Below are positions 16,546-31,371 of a stretch of 64,000 nucleotides of DNA, in pieces. A program made the translations under genes and the position numbers. The notes below the pieces were generated by a model that made no database searches, was not told the origin of the DNA, and saw nothing but the letters and a program-made list of their open reading frames with translations. This DNA is from Ailanthus altissimus. Its lineage: Eukaryota; Streptophyta; Magnoliopsida; Sapindales; Simaroubaceae. Each line of letters starts with the position of its first letter. The first letter of the stretch is position 1. The DNA is taken from NCBI GenBank assembly GCA_946807835.1, contig OX327699.1, positions 23,424,014 through 23,488,013 of the forward strand. The letters run 5' to 3'.

Positions 16546-19500
16546 ATGATTAAGAAGGGAATATCAGTAAAGAAGAGCAACAGGAAGAAGCAAGTGCTTC
16601 ACGGAATTCTAATAGGCAGCATCAGCAATGGCGCAGAATTTCTTAGCTGGGATATTGTAGAAGTTGCCAAATTTGGACACCATTTGCTCTCCTTCCATGT
16701 TACTTCAGCATCAGGTAGAAATTTGATTTGGTTTACATAAGAAACTTTTAAGCTGTCGTTCTTCTTTCTGATTTCTTGTGTCTATCCAGTTTCTGCTTCG
16801 AAAGAGAATTCGGCTTTACAAAATCATTCAAGATCTTTTGCTCTGAAAAAGGTTTGTTGTTCTTAGGATTTTGTTTTTTGTTTTTTTTTCCCGTTACAAA
16901 TGAACTTGGAGCTCTAATATTTGAACTTCAGATTGGTGTTAAAGGTTCAGTTTCACAAGGAAGTTCAATCAATAAGGTTTGGAAGAGCTTAGCGAAACGT
17001 TGTGTAGCCATGGCAGTGACTGTGGGAACAAACCAGGAAACCAACCTTGAGTAAGTTGACAAGAAGAGATCTTAAATTTTTGAGAAATTTAAATCTGCAG
17101 AGAAGTCTCACTAATTCAGTACAGAAACTTTCTTTCAGGAGCTTGATTTCATTTGCCAAATGCTATGCTGATCGATTACCAGCAACTACTGCCATTTTGG
17201 TTGTACAAAAAGAGAATACCATTTCAAGAAAACGTTCAGTTTTGAGACACAGAGGTATAAGTCACTGCTATATACAAATATAAAAACAAACTTCCTTAGA
17301 ACTTTTTTTGTGAGAAGTGTCTGAACAATCTATCAGTTCTGCAGGTTTCAGGTTGAATTCAAGGCCTAAGTTTAATCTCAAGGAAAAAAATATTAGTTTA
17401 GGAGAAGACCTGGTGGTTGAGAATTCAAAATCCAATGAATGGACAGATGATAGTGAGGACTTGAATAATCAGAATGTCATTCTCAACATCGATTGCGAGG
17501 AAAAAGTTTCTTTCCCAACAATTTCACTCATCCGAAGGGAGCTACCTGAATCAACTCTTGGATGGCCTCTTCTTCCTAGGACTACGAAGGTTCATGAAGT
17601 TTCAAGTAGGCGCAGGGAAAGAAACATGTCTGTGGTTGAATGGGTAATGAGCTTACCTAGTAGAAGCACCTCTTTTGCCGGTCAAGAAAACATGATTCAT
17701 TTGGATTCGAATAAAACAAGCATTTCTCTAGACAGAGAAAGTGATAATTCTATCCTTAATGATCCCAAGTTTATAGGAGAAATTCTCTTTGCTGAAGATG
17801 AATCAACAGATGGCAGCAGGAACTCAAAAGATATGAATCTTAGTGTTGATTCTGGACACAAAGAGGAAGTTTCAAGTTTAGCTTCTTTACTTAAAACAAA
17901 GCTGTCATTATCAAAACATGGTTGGCCTCTTCTTCGAGTAGCAGGTCCTGTGACATTGGATTCTTCAAGAGAATCTGAAGGTAGATCATTACCCAATCGA
18001 TCTACGCCAGGAACTCCACAATCCCAGATCAGTTTGGTTTCCCCAGAACTAGAAAATTCTTATGGAAGGGAGATCCATTATTCCAAGGGTAATGGAGATG
18101 AGAATCATCTAACATCATCAACAGAGCAGTCCAAGAATTCAGAGCTTTTGTTAAAATTAGTCTCATCTAATATCAAACAATTCAGCTATGAGGAGCTTGA
18201 GAGAGCAACTTGTCAATTCTCCTCAGGTAGGCACAGTTATTCCTTTTTTAAAGGCAGAAACTTGTTATTGTGAATAAGTTAAGGCATAAATGCAAAAAGC
18301 TATTAAGGCATAAAGGCAAAAGCTATGAACTCTCTTTAATTAAATTTGTTTCTATGATATTGATTTTTTATAAATAGATAACTTAATTGGAGAGGGAGGT
18401 TGTAGCAATGTGTACAAAGGATGTCTCCCAGATGGCGAGCTAGTGGCTGTAAAGGTTCTGAAATCTTACAAGGAAGCCTGTAATGACTTCTCCTTGGAAG
18501 CTGATATCACCTCTTCACTTAAGCATGAAAACATTACACCTCTAATCGGTGTATGCACCGAGGATGACAATCTTGTCCTGGTCTATGACTTCTTGCCCAA
18601 AGGAAGCTTGGAGGAAAGCATTCATGGTAATCTTGCAGATCATTCAATATTTGGTACGCATAGAAGTTTTTGCAACTTTAATTGAGGTTTGGATGTAATA
18701 CAGGAATTGGTAAAAAATCTGTGTTGCCATGGGAGGTGAGATTCAAAGTGGCTGTCGCAATTGCTGAGGCTCTAAATTACCTGCACAATGAATGTTTACG
18801 GCCTGTTATTCACAGAGATATAAAATCATCGAACATTCTTCTATCTACTGAGTTTCAGCCACAGGTACTATTTTCAACAGATAAGATAGAATATTTTCTT
18901 GAAGTCATCAATGCCAAATAATACATTCTGTCGAGATGCTCCATGCTGATGCTCTAACAATTCTTTTGTACAGTTATCTGATTTTGGATTTGCTATATGG
19001 GGACCAATGGATTCAACTTACATAATTCATGAACATGTGGTGGGTACTTTTGGATATATAGCTCCAGAGTACTTCATGCATGGAAAGGTCACCGACAAAA
19101 TTGATGTTTACTCCTTCGGTGTGATTCTTCTTGAACTGTTATCAGGAAGAAGACCAATTAGTTGCAAGAGTCTTAACGGTCAAGAGAGTTTGGTCAAATG
19201 GGTAAGAATCTCTATCGTAATTTGAGTCTATCTTATTTGACACCCTAAGTTAGCGAAGAAAATGCATAACCATTTTTCCATTTTTTAATTCAGGCAAAAC
19301 CTATACTAGATAGCGGGGATGCAGAAGCATTACTGGATCCAAATTTAAACAATGACTTTGACATTGCTCAAATGCAAACAATGGTCTTTGCAGCAAACCT
19401 CTGCATCAAACAGTCACCTAGACATCGTCCTAGAATCAGTCAGGTACTAGCTTGGAATCTTGCAATTATAATCATCAATATCTCTTCCTCAAACAGAAGT

Positions 19501-19819
19501 TCAATTCAACTTAACCGGCATTACAGTTTTTAGTTAACAAGAGTCTCTTGATGTTCCTGCAATCCAGATTCTCAGATTATTAAGAGGAGAAGAAGTTGCG
19601 AAAGAGTGGGACGAGCCCAATATTAATGATGCAAAGGAGTCGAGCAACCACGAGGATGATAACCTTTTCGAAATTGGGGGCACGCCCCGTTTAGAGTTCT
19701 CAATTTTGGAGGCAGATTTTGACGTCACATCACTTAGTAGTGTTGAAACTGCATCGCTTTTTAGTGCAGAACAAAAACGTCTTAAGTTGAGAGACTACTT
19801 AAAAGAAGAGCAAGACTGA
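16546..19819 (+). CDS. Receptor-like cytoplasmic kinase with N-terminal USP-like domain
   Basis: Ten exons (16546-16714, 16790-16851, 16932-17050, 17139-17254, 17345-18226, 18378-18626, 18704-18864, 18974-19201, 19294-19443, 19568-19819) give 795 residues with all phases consistent. Residues 1 to about 155 resemble an adenine-nucleotide alpha-hydrolase/universal-stress-protein fold (VLHGILIGS, then [16 protein letters not shown]). A Ser-rich linker with repeated GWPLL motifs follows. The kinase starts near [16 protein letters not shown] (about 434): glycine loop [11 protein letters not shown], Lys in [14 protein letters not shown] (Asp about 571), [16 protein letters not shown], and [18 protein letters not shown]. 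All catalytic residues are present, so an active Ser/Thr kinase is expected. There is no signal peptide or membrane helix, hence cytoplasmic. The fusion is a known plant RLCK group; substrates are unknown to me. The start is the first Met of the open frame before the USP-like domain. Confidence 0.9.
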
Positions 19820-20316
19820 GCATTCTTTACTTTCGGTTAAGTCTTCCCACCTCTCCCGCTCGTTTCTGCAGGGCTTTGAATGCGGAAACACAATAAAAGA
19901 AAAACACAGATTTAAATTTGTTCCTTAATAGAACATAGATGTAATTTGTAAATACCGTAAGCAATCGACTAGAGTGTATAAAGAATAAACACTGCCGATC
20001 TTTTGGGCCAAATCTACTATATATTTATTGTTTTCACATTTTTTTTCCTTTATAATTTCCCAGTTCTTAAATGCTAAAACAATTTCATTCTCAACATGTT
20101 TGCAACTAAAATTCTCGGGTGTGGCGGTGGCAAGAAACAAAAGACATTTACGAATTCCACTAACATGAACAAAAGAATATGCGTTAGGTTTCATTTCCAT
20201 TGTATAACGAATGTACATCCTAATGGCCCGACGATCCCCTCGAGGTGATTCTTCGGGGCTTATGCGTTCCTACAATTATACTACAAAAATTTCCGTAGGT
20301 TAATTTCAGCAATTTC
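19820..20316. other. Convergent 3' ends of the kinase and Lys/Glu-rich genes
   Basis: About 500 bases lie between two stop codons on opposite strands. AACACAATAAAAGAAAAAC near 19887-19905 contains AATAAA for the + strand gene. No gene is seen; the region is probably two facing 3' UTRs. Confidence 0.6.
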
Positions 20317-22697
20317 CTAAAACGGTACTGTATAAGGTAATGCATATATGTCAGCCTCAGGCAAGTGACGAGCACGAGGCCACAACGTAGAATCTTGACA
20401 ATATGAAACGTCATTGCCAGCCTTAAATCTCTTAGACTCTTGGGGTTGATGCTTTATGCCAAAAAGCCAGTCTTGATCATCGTCTTCACTTAGCTCAGAT
20501 TGAAATGGAGGTGGAATCCAGTCCTCTATCAAGGACTTGTAGACTGATTCTGGACTCAGCACCTTGCTCTCACATGATGAGGTTCCACTGGCAGTCTTGC
20601 CACCAAATTGAGCAATGCTTCCCTTCCTCCCAGAATCTAACATAGGACTGGCTTCCTCGCCGACATTATTGATAAGGCAGCATTGCTCCTGACGTGGAAG
20701 TTGGAGAGTATCCTTCCACTGAGGACGAGAATTGGCTGCTCCAAAAGTAGAGCACAATTGTCCCTTGCTCAGGGATGCATCATTTTCTCTATGCTTTTGA
20801 GATGGCAGCCGAATCCGAATGATATTTTCTATGGTGATCATAACATTTCAAAGAAGGTTGTTAACATATAAGCACAGAGACACCTACCAGATAATGTAAA
20901 GACCTTGTAATAAATTGCATATTAATAATAAACAAGAAACTCACTATGAACTGTGATGGATGGTGAAATAGAAGCCACAGATTGCCTTTTCCTCTTGTTG
21001 CTGCTCTGGGTGCCATCAGACAAGTAGCACACAGGCTCATCATGCTCATCAGTTAGACTACTCTTCTCCAAACGTTCAACTTCTTCATCTTCACCAGTTC
21101 CCTTTAATAGGCACCCACCCAACAGACCTCTAGTTTTCTCCTCTTCGCAAGACTTCTCATATTGGAGCCTTTTCACTTTTTCCTTGCTGAAATCATAGGG
21201 TTTCTCCTCCTCTTTCCTATCTTTCCTTTTCGCTTTCCTCTCCCTCTTTTTTTCTTTCAAAGATACTGTTTTGGAGTTCTCTTTCTCGCATTGGAGCTTA
21301 ATACACCAAAATAACAGTTTTACAACAGAGTTCTAGAGAAAACAAAGAACATGAAACACAAGAGTAGTAATGTGGGCGATCTTCAAAGCACAAGGCGGGT
21401 CAGAATAACGGGTACAAAAGCTTCTGACAGCTTCAATGGGGTATCATTTAACCTAAACTAGTGAATTTTCGAAGCTAGCCTTCTTACGTGCAGCAACATA
21501 AAAGCAGATCTTCTATTAGAGAATCACAAACTTCAATCATCTTACAGTTATAATACTTCAATTACTTAAATGAACCAAATAAAAGTTTATTTCTTCTAAT
21601 TTGAGTGTCAAATAAGTAGTTTCTAACAAACCCACGACAGTCAATTGACAAATAATCAATCCCAGCAACATCTACACTACTATATCCAACCCATGAAGAC
21701 AAAGTGAATTTAAGATACCCGGCAAGGGCAGAAAAATGGAAATCATTATCAAACTGAATTGAATTTTACTTTTCAACAAAAAACATGAGACACAAGAGTA
21801 GTATTGTGGGCAAGTCTTCAAAGCACAAGGTAGGTCAGAATAACAGGTACAAAAGCTCTTGACAGCTTCATTGGAGTATCAATTTAACCTAAAAGTAGTG
21901 GATTTTCAAAGCTAGCCATCTTAGGTGCCGCAACTCAATAGCAGATATTCTATTAGAGAATCACAAACTTCAATCATCTAACAATTATAATACTTCCAAG
22001 TTACTTAAATGAACCGAATAAAAGTTTATTTCTTCTAATTTGAGTGTCAAATAAGAGGTTTCTAACATACCCATGACAGTCAATTTACAAATAATCAATC
22101 CCCAACCATATCTATAGTACGATATCCAACCCTGAATTTAAGATACCCAGAAAGGGCAGAAAACTGGAAATCATTATCAAACTGATCTGAATTTTATTCT
22201 TCAAAATCAAGTATATAAACATGTAAAAGTTAATTGTTTCCAAGGATCTCCAACTATTTATAAACCTGTGTGTTATGCGGCCAATCTTTAACTAACATGC
22301 ATCAATAAAAGAATATACATCAAAGTCCTTTTATTTGTAAAATCAAATCAATAAAAAATCTAAGCTCAATCAAATTGACCCAACTACGCTGAAAACCATG
22401 AAAATCAAAATTAGATCCTTCTTGGACAATGTTATTGTTTCTGCACGGTTTAGATTCATATATTTGCACTACAGTAATAAAATTAACACAAATCTTTAAC
22501 TGGAACGTCAAATTACAACCACAATATCTTTTCTTCAAGAAGTAATTATTTACAAGATAAGCAGTCTTGAGCAATAAACGCGCAAAAGACAAAATTGCTC
22601 ATCGAACCTTAATCGTTTCGATCAAGGCTTTGCGGCTACCACTGCCACCAGCAGCAGCCCCGCTCCTCACAGGCAGGTAGGGAAAGCACCTTGACAT
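20317..22697 (-). CDS. Lys/Glu-rich plant protein, MSRCFP family, function unknown
   Basis: Three exons on the minus strand, read 22697-22608, 21296-20945 and 20828-20317, give 317 residues with consistent phases. The N-terminus MSRCFPYLP recalls the MSRCFPFPPPGYE start of a plant-specific family annotated as glutamic-acid-rich or Myb-like protein X. Residues about 45-75 are a basic/acidic run (KEKKRERKAKRKDRKEEE), likely nuclear-localising and helical. The C-terminal part has a conserved-looking block with ESVYKSLIEDWIPPPFQ, a DQDWLF motif, and a tail rich in aromatic and proline residues. The first exon after MSRCFPYLP diverges from what I recall (Gly/Ala/Ser-rich), so exon 1 is the least certain part. 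Intron 1 (about 1.3 kb) holds a tandem duplication of about 430 bp. The gene is divergent from the PGES2-like gene. Confidence 0.75.
21348..22207. repeat. Tandem duplication of about 430 bp in intron 1 of the MSRCFP gene
   Basis: Copy A (about 21348-21779) and copy B (about 21782-22207) share long blocks, e.g. CACAAGAGTAGTA, CAGAATAAC(G/A)GGTACAAAAG and TTTATTTCTTCTAATTTGAG, offset by 434 bases. They differ by scattered substitutions and small indels, so the event is not recent. No coding potential is seen. Confidence 0.85.
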
Positions 22698-24517
22698 ACT
22701 AACTTATTAATAGAAATCGAGAGCCTGCCTTATGGATAATTGATTGAGGGTTTACTTGCAACAACAAAACCTAGGGTTTGGCAACTCGAAAAATTTCGGG
22801 GCCAAGCAAACGAGTATTTAAAGACGGACTTGCTTTGCTTCATGCGTAGGGACCGCGTATTTATATACTGAAAGTTGAGGGTTTTTGCGGACCTTTTCCG
22901 TGTCGGTGTACCGTGTACAAATTAACTATTGTGATAATAACATTCGGATCCTTGTATCTCTCTCTCTCTATATATTTTTTTTGTAAACTAGGATATTGCC
23001 ACTTACCAATAGTTCTCTAAAATTTTGTATTTACATAAAGGCCCTATAATGTTAAATTATGTAATTTTTTTAATACAAAAGTCATACGTATTTTAATATT
23101 ATAATTTAAAAGATATTTCTACTTATTAAAATTTTTAACACTCAATTTTATTTTAATCCATCATTTTTTTATCATCTAGTTGGATAAAAAATTTACTTTT
23201 AATAATTATTTACTATTTTATTTCTATTATTAATAATTTATAAAAAAAATGAATGAATACGTGTTATTGTATAATTTAGACACACGTCATTATGTAATTA
23301 ATTAATTATTAATAAATAAAATGATTAATAATTTAAAAATATTGATTGTCATTTTCTAACAATGTTGGGTAATAAAAAAAATTTAAATTTTACATCATTA
23401 AATTTTATTTTTTTTAAATTATACAATGATGTAATTATTTTTTACAAAAATTAAAAAACAGTCAAAATTGATGGAAAATGGTAGTGGCCGCCACCAAATA
23501 AGAGGTAGTGACTTGTATTGCCTCTATTTGTCAATTTGTTTAAAGTAATTAATCACATTATAAAATATATTTTTTATTAAATTTTATTTTTAAAAATTAC
23601 ATTAAATTAAATTAATAAATAAAATTATGTCACGTATTTAAAAAGATAAAGAATTTATAAGATTATGCTATCTGTTAAAAGTATAATTTATTTTTATAAT
23701 TATATTACTTTTTATTATTAAAATTAATGATAAAAATTAATAAATCAAAGTAATTTTAGATATTTTTAATTTTATTAAGACAATATTATCAATTAACTTA
23801 AAATATTATGATAAAAATGAGAAAGTGCTATTCACAATCCCTCGTTCACGATCAGGGACGAATTTGAGCATTATCGGAGTGGTCAATGACACAAAGTTCG
23901 GTAATAATGGGAAAGTGCTATTCACAATCAGGGACGAATTTGAGCGTTAACGGAAAATTAATTGTTTTTGGAAAAATATAAAGACTCAGGTACCTTATGT
24001 TATTATTCATTAGTTATTACCCAAAAACAGATCCTAATTTGTAAATTATAATAGAATTAAGATTCCACTTTCTCTTTTTTTAGACCACTCGTACACATTA
24101 CACTATACTACACGCCCAATAAGATATAAGGGAAGACCAAGGGTGCGCACTAACAAACACACCAAATGCAGATCCGACGATCATTGTATTATGGGATTTT
24201 TCATAAATAAACAAAATTTAAAATACTTATTTCTTGATGTAAAGTGTAAACGATGAATAAAAATAGGGGATAATTAAATTATATTTCTAAAAATAATATA
24301 AACCCACATACTCTAATAATTCTAATTCGAAAATACTACTGGATTTGTGGTATTAGTGAATGAATCGTGGATGTAGTCAAAACCCTAACATCGGTCAATC
24401 ATAAACCCCTAACCAAACACGAACTATTACTGTTCGCAAGTAGCGGCGGCAAATCTAAGCGGAGCATAACACCCACGTTATACGAAAGAGGGGCGATTCC
24501 CATTTTGGCAAAGAAGG
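22698..24517. other. Divergent promoter region between the MSRCFP gene and PGES2-like gene
   Basis: This 1.8 kb spacer separates two genes transcribed away from each other. The middle (about 22970-23800) is extremely AT-rich. A direct repeat lies at 23816-23953. AACCCTAA at 24381-24388 is a telo-box about 130 bases before the PGES2-like start. I see no gene. Confidence 0.5.
23816..23953 (+). repeat. Direct repeat in the divergent promoter
   Basis: GAAAGTGCTATTCACAATC and AGGGACGAATTTGAGC occur in the same order at about 23821-23870 and 23911-23945. The first copy has about 14 extra bases between the two blocks, themselves a partial repeat (TTCACAATC / TTCACGATC). Origin unknown. Confidence 0.8.
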
Positions 24518-26940
<2,423 letters not shown>

Positions 26941-29900
26941 GAATTGAATAACTGTTAGTCTGTTGTTAAATTGGAGTCTGATCAAATAGAATATGTCAAT
27001 AATGAGGAATCAGTAAAGAGAAATTACAAAATTAAATAACATTTTCCACCTGATGGGAGAACGAAGGAAGTGTTTTATGCCCTTGGATCTTATTTGCATT
27101 CTTTTGCCTTATAAATTTTTTGTATTTACTGAATTACTGTTGTGTTGTATTTAGTGTTGGTTGATTTTGATAGTCTGCTCTTTGATGCAGACTTATAGCA
27201 TTAAAATTGCATATTTTGCAGTAATTATTATTTAATTCAAAGTTATATTCTGTAACTGTCGCAACATGGTTCTTATTATTTCTTTGGATTAATTTCATTT
27301 TACAACATTAGTTTACCCCCATTTTTTTTCAACAATATCAATGCACTTTTAATTTCTAGGTTCTTTTAAAGTTAATTATTGACCAGCTATAAATAGTATA
27401 ATGACTATTTTGTTTTTACATTGTCAAAGTAAAAGAACCATGATAATTTTAAAAGTTGACCGGCAAAATAATTTTTTCTTTTTTCTCCTCATCTCGCATT
27501 TTCTCCGTAACAACTTCACGACCCAAAACCCATAATCACTGTGACAACCATTGACTTACCAGCCTTGAAAAAATTTCAATCAAAGCCATTAGTTTGCTTG
27601 AAAAACTCGATCAACAATATTTATGGTGATAGAATGAAGATGTTAGATGGGGTATGATGGACGGCGAGTGGTTAATCTGATGATGTTGTGTTGGCAAGTG
27701 ATAAAGACGGTGACAAGCGGTGGCAGCGACAATGGTGTTTACAGTATTTTTGTCTTAAATTTTGCTCATTTTCTAAAATTTTCTTTAATTTCGATTTATT
27801 AAATTGACATTTTTATCTTTGGGCTGTAACTTTAAGGAGAAACAACCAAAAAAATTAAAAAAAGTGATGGTACTGGTGTTTCCTAATTGTTTTGATTCTT
27901 GAAGGATATAAATAGAAGTTACATTTTGTTACTTACATACCTTCATTGTTTTGACTTCGATAAAAAATCTTTTCAAGTAGGTTGATGGTTGACCGTGAAA
28001 GCGAGAGGCTTTCAGGCTTCACAGTCACATCACGAGGGAAAATTAACCGCGATGGCTTTCAGTTTATTTTCTCAGGACCAAAAGATGACCGATACGTAAT
28101 TGTATATGGATGGCCTTACTCTTAGTGAATGCTGTGCGGTGGAGATATACTTTTGGGAGTCAAAGATTTGAAATTATAATCAGAAATGACCAATTTTTAT
28201 AGTGAAGGATGAACTTTTTTTTTTTTGCATTGAACAGTTTTTGCACTAAAAAGGACAAAATTCAAAGAAGGAATATAATATTTGTAGACTTGAATTAAAG
28301 CTTCATACTGATACGTTTACCACATTGATTCAATCCTTTTTCATGTGTAGACTTCATTGCAAAATTATGCAAGTTCTTTTATTTTTTTGGTTAATGCATT
28401 TTCAGATATTGCTATTTTAGGTCTTGCTAGAGCAAATCCTTCAGTATGGTCCAACTCAGGCCTTTTAGTAATATATATAATAATTTCACTATTTCAGTCT
28501 GCGGAAGGTACCTTTAGTGAAAGCATCAAAAGCGATGCTCGGTGCCCGCTGGGCAGTACATGTTAAAGGTCTGTAGCACTCTCACTGTCTCTTTTGTTAT
28601 GCCAGATGATTAAAAGGTTAATTTACCTGAGCTAGTATTAGTTTTTACCCAACCTTCTTTACCTTGTCGGGCTAGTTTTTATTCACCGTAATTTATCGTC
28701 CGACTTCGCCCTTAGCTGGAACCCACTAGAAATAGAATCACATAATTTTCCAACTCGATATTTACCTGAACGTGCTGCTGCTGCTGCTGCATCTTTTTAA
28801 TTGTCTTTGCAATTGCACCCACCAAAAGAGAAAGTTCTTAATTGCCCAAACTGTCGATATCTTCTGTTGCTGTACGGAAAATTTTCAGAACTTTTTGGTT
28901 AATGCATCTTCCTTTCCGTAACTAGTTCCGCAGCCAGTAACGAAATCAAAATTAGAGCATAAAAGGGTAATTTCGAGAACAAAAACGAAATCAAAATTTA
29001 TGAGCCCAAAGCCACCATGGGTCCATCGACCTTCAAGTCAAAAGTCCCTTCTAAAGATTTTGTGCGTTTACATGGCAAGTCGCTGTCTCGCATGCATATC
29101 AGAAAAAGATGAAAAATGGATATAGCTTACAGCCATAGGCGTTTTGATTACAAGTCTAAGCTAGTCTATCTATCTACATACTTGCCTGACGAGGCCTTGG
29201 GTTGTTTGATTTAGATTTTGAAGCGACATTAGTTGGGGCGCCTTGGTGAAACGTGGAAAACAGCAACGCTGCCACGAGGGACAGCACCCCACAATTCTTA
29301 ATTCGCACTCGCACTGTTTCTAATCAAGATTGCTCCACATGGCATCACAAAGAGAGACCCGTATGGAAACGCCTCAGAACTCACACATATGTTAGCATGG
29401 GACGGGAATTTTGTCGTATTTTTTTTGGAACTGTTGCACTTTTAACAACACATAAAATATTAAAATATTTAATAAAGATAATTTACTTTTTTTAAAAATA
29501 GAAAAACTGAAAGAAAATGGCTATTCTTCAGCCTTTCCCAATAAATGACTAAACTGACAATTTCTCTAATCTCTGATTCACCCCTCTCCCTTCCTATAAC
29601 GTCTGACTCTTTCACGTCTTATTTGAGTGAATTTCTCTCTCTTTCTTTTATCTGTGAAGCCTCTTCTCTTTCTGACCCGATACTTCTGTGACTCGCTGTC
29701 ACAAAATCTGCGTGTTTGTACGTCTTCGTTTACCGCCACCACCCCTTGTATCTCTCTCATAAATGCTTATCTTTTGTTGGTTTTGTTGCAGCTGGTACTT
29801 CTTGTTGGGATTTGACAAAAGAGAAAAATAATTATAAAAAAAGAGAGAGAGCATTTTTAGTTCCCTTATTTACCTCTGCGGGAACAAATTATATCCATAA

Positions 29901-30299
29901 AATCCCCCATTAATTGATTTAATAATTACATTTTTTAAAAAAGAAAATTTGTCAGTTTCCCATTATATATATTTAACCATCCACGGTACTCTTTTCTTTC
30001 GTATAATGGCCTCTTTCAGTTAAACCAGAAACCACAACTACAAAGATGGTAAAAGGTTATGACAATTTAAGAGAGAGAAAGTGGGTCATGCATCTCTTCT
30101 GATATAACAATAACATGAAATGAAACCTCTCTAGCACTAAACCTAACCCCATTTCATATCCATCATTCATTCTTGTTTGTTTTTAATTTTTCTTGTTAAC
30201 AGGGTTCATGAAATATGTGAATATATTAGAAGAAGAAAGGGAGCGTTTTTGGGGCGTTTGTTAACTTTGTACTCCGTTTCTGGCAGTAGCTATATATTT
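26941..30299. other. Spacer before the BOI gene
   Basis: The first 200-300 bases are the PGES2-like 3' UTR. Nothing recognisable lies in 27.2-28.3 kb. An exon-like open segment occurs at 28498-28568 (see findings). From 29.5 kb the sequence becomes pyrimidine-rich, and a TATA box (29963-29976) precedes the BOI gene. The upstream in-frame ATG at 30177 would add 41 residues unlike the family and is not used here. Confidence 0.45.
29963..29976 (+). promoter_or_regulatory. TATA box of the BOI-type gene
   Basis: TTATATATATTTAA lies about 325 bases before the chosen ATG at 30300. Transcription would start near 30000, giving a leader of about 300 bases. This is a match to consensus and position only. 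Confidence 0.45.
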
Positions 30300-31371
30300 A
30301 TGGCTGTTCAAGCACACTTGTATCCTGAGAATTTAGGATTGCCCATGTGTGGCTTGCAGCAGGACTGGGTGGTGGTGAATCCTGTTCCTACTATTGATGC
30401 TGCTCATGATCTTTGTTTTACTCTTCATCAAGAACCTCAACAGCACCATTATCATCATCATCATCTTTTTGGTCATCACCAGCAAAACGTGCAAAACAAT
30501 ATCGGTGTCTTCGATAACAACAGAGTAGGTGCTTCTTCTTCTACATCAACTTGTGGTAGTAGTATTTTCTCTCCAATGGCGCTTTCTCAATCTCTACATG
30601 CTCAACTTGAGTTGCAAAGGCAAGAGATTGATTCCATTCTCCAATTACAGGTGCGAATCTTTAACGTTCATAAATAAGGTTTCTTTATATATATAAATAT
30701 ATATTACTTAGAGCGTTTCTTGTTTTAGAATTATTATTTGCAAAATCCTCACTCTTCATGAATAGAAGCTTATACTGAAACAGAATCCACAGCAATTAAT
30801 TCTCCACGTTGAAATTTTTTTTTTTTGTTGTTTTAAACAGAGTGAGAGACTAAGATCTGCTTTACAAGAGCAAAGAAAAAGAGAACTTGCTGTCCTGCTA
30901 AAAAGCATGGAATCGAAAGCCGTGAATTTGATGAGGCAAAAAGAAGACGACTTGGCACAAGCAACAAAAAAGGCAATGGAGCTTGAAGCATGCTTGAAAA
31001 AGGCAGAGATGGAGAGCGAATCATGGCAAAGGTTGGCAAGAGCAAACGAAGCCATGGTCTTGGATCTAAGCAACACTCTTGAACAAGTCAGAGAGAGACT
31101 GGTCTTGGTCAGCAACAGAGCGGACGATGCAGAGTCTAATTGTTGTGGTTCATGTGATGATCATAATAGAGACCAAGAAGAACTACTGAAAGAAGCTGAG
31201 AGTAAAAAAAAGTTAGCAGCAGCCTGTAAATGTTGCAATTGTAGGAACTCGTGTGTTCTTTTTCTGCCTTGCAGGCACATCTGCTCGTGCAAGCAATGTG
31301 AAGCTTTTCTTGTATCTTGTCCTGTCTGTAAATCTGCTAAGGAAGCAAGCATGGAGGTCTTTTGGTTCTAA
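30300..31371 (+). CDS. BOI/SBP1-type RING E3 ubiquitin ligase
   Basis: Two exons (30300-30650, 30841-31371) give 293 residues. The N-terminus MAVQAHLYPENLGLPMCG is the family start and decides the ATG. A His/Gln-rich stretch follows, then SQSLHAQLELQRQEIDSILQLQ and a long coiled-coil-like region (about 118-215) containing the WQRLARANEAMVLDLSNTLEQV block that defines the BRG group. The C-terminus (about 247-293) is an atypical RING with Cys pairs CCNC and PVCK, the central LPCRHICSCKQC and the terminal MEVFWF. Family members (BOI, BRG1-3, SBP1) ubiquitinate or bind regulators such as MYB108/BOS1 and DELLA proteins, affecting disease resistance, cell death and gibberellin responses. Cytosolic or nuclear; no membrane segment. 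Confidence 0.93.

Noticed and set aside
30177..30299. Upstream in-frame extension of the BOI gene (41 residues)
   Set aside because: The family starts at MAVQAHL; the extension is unlike any relative, and AACAG before GGTTCATG could be a leader splice acceptor.
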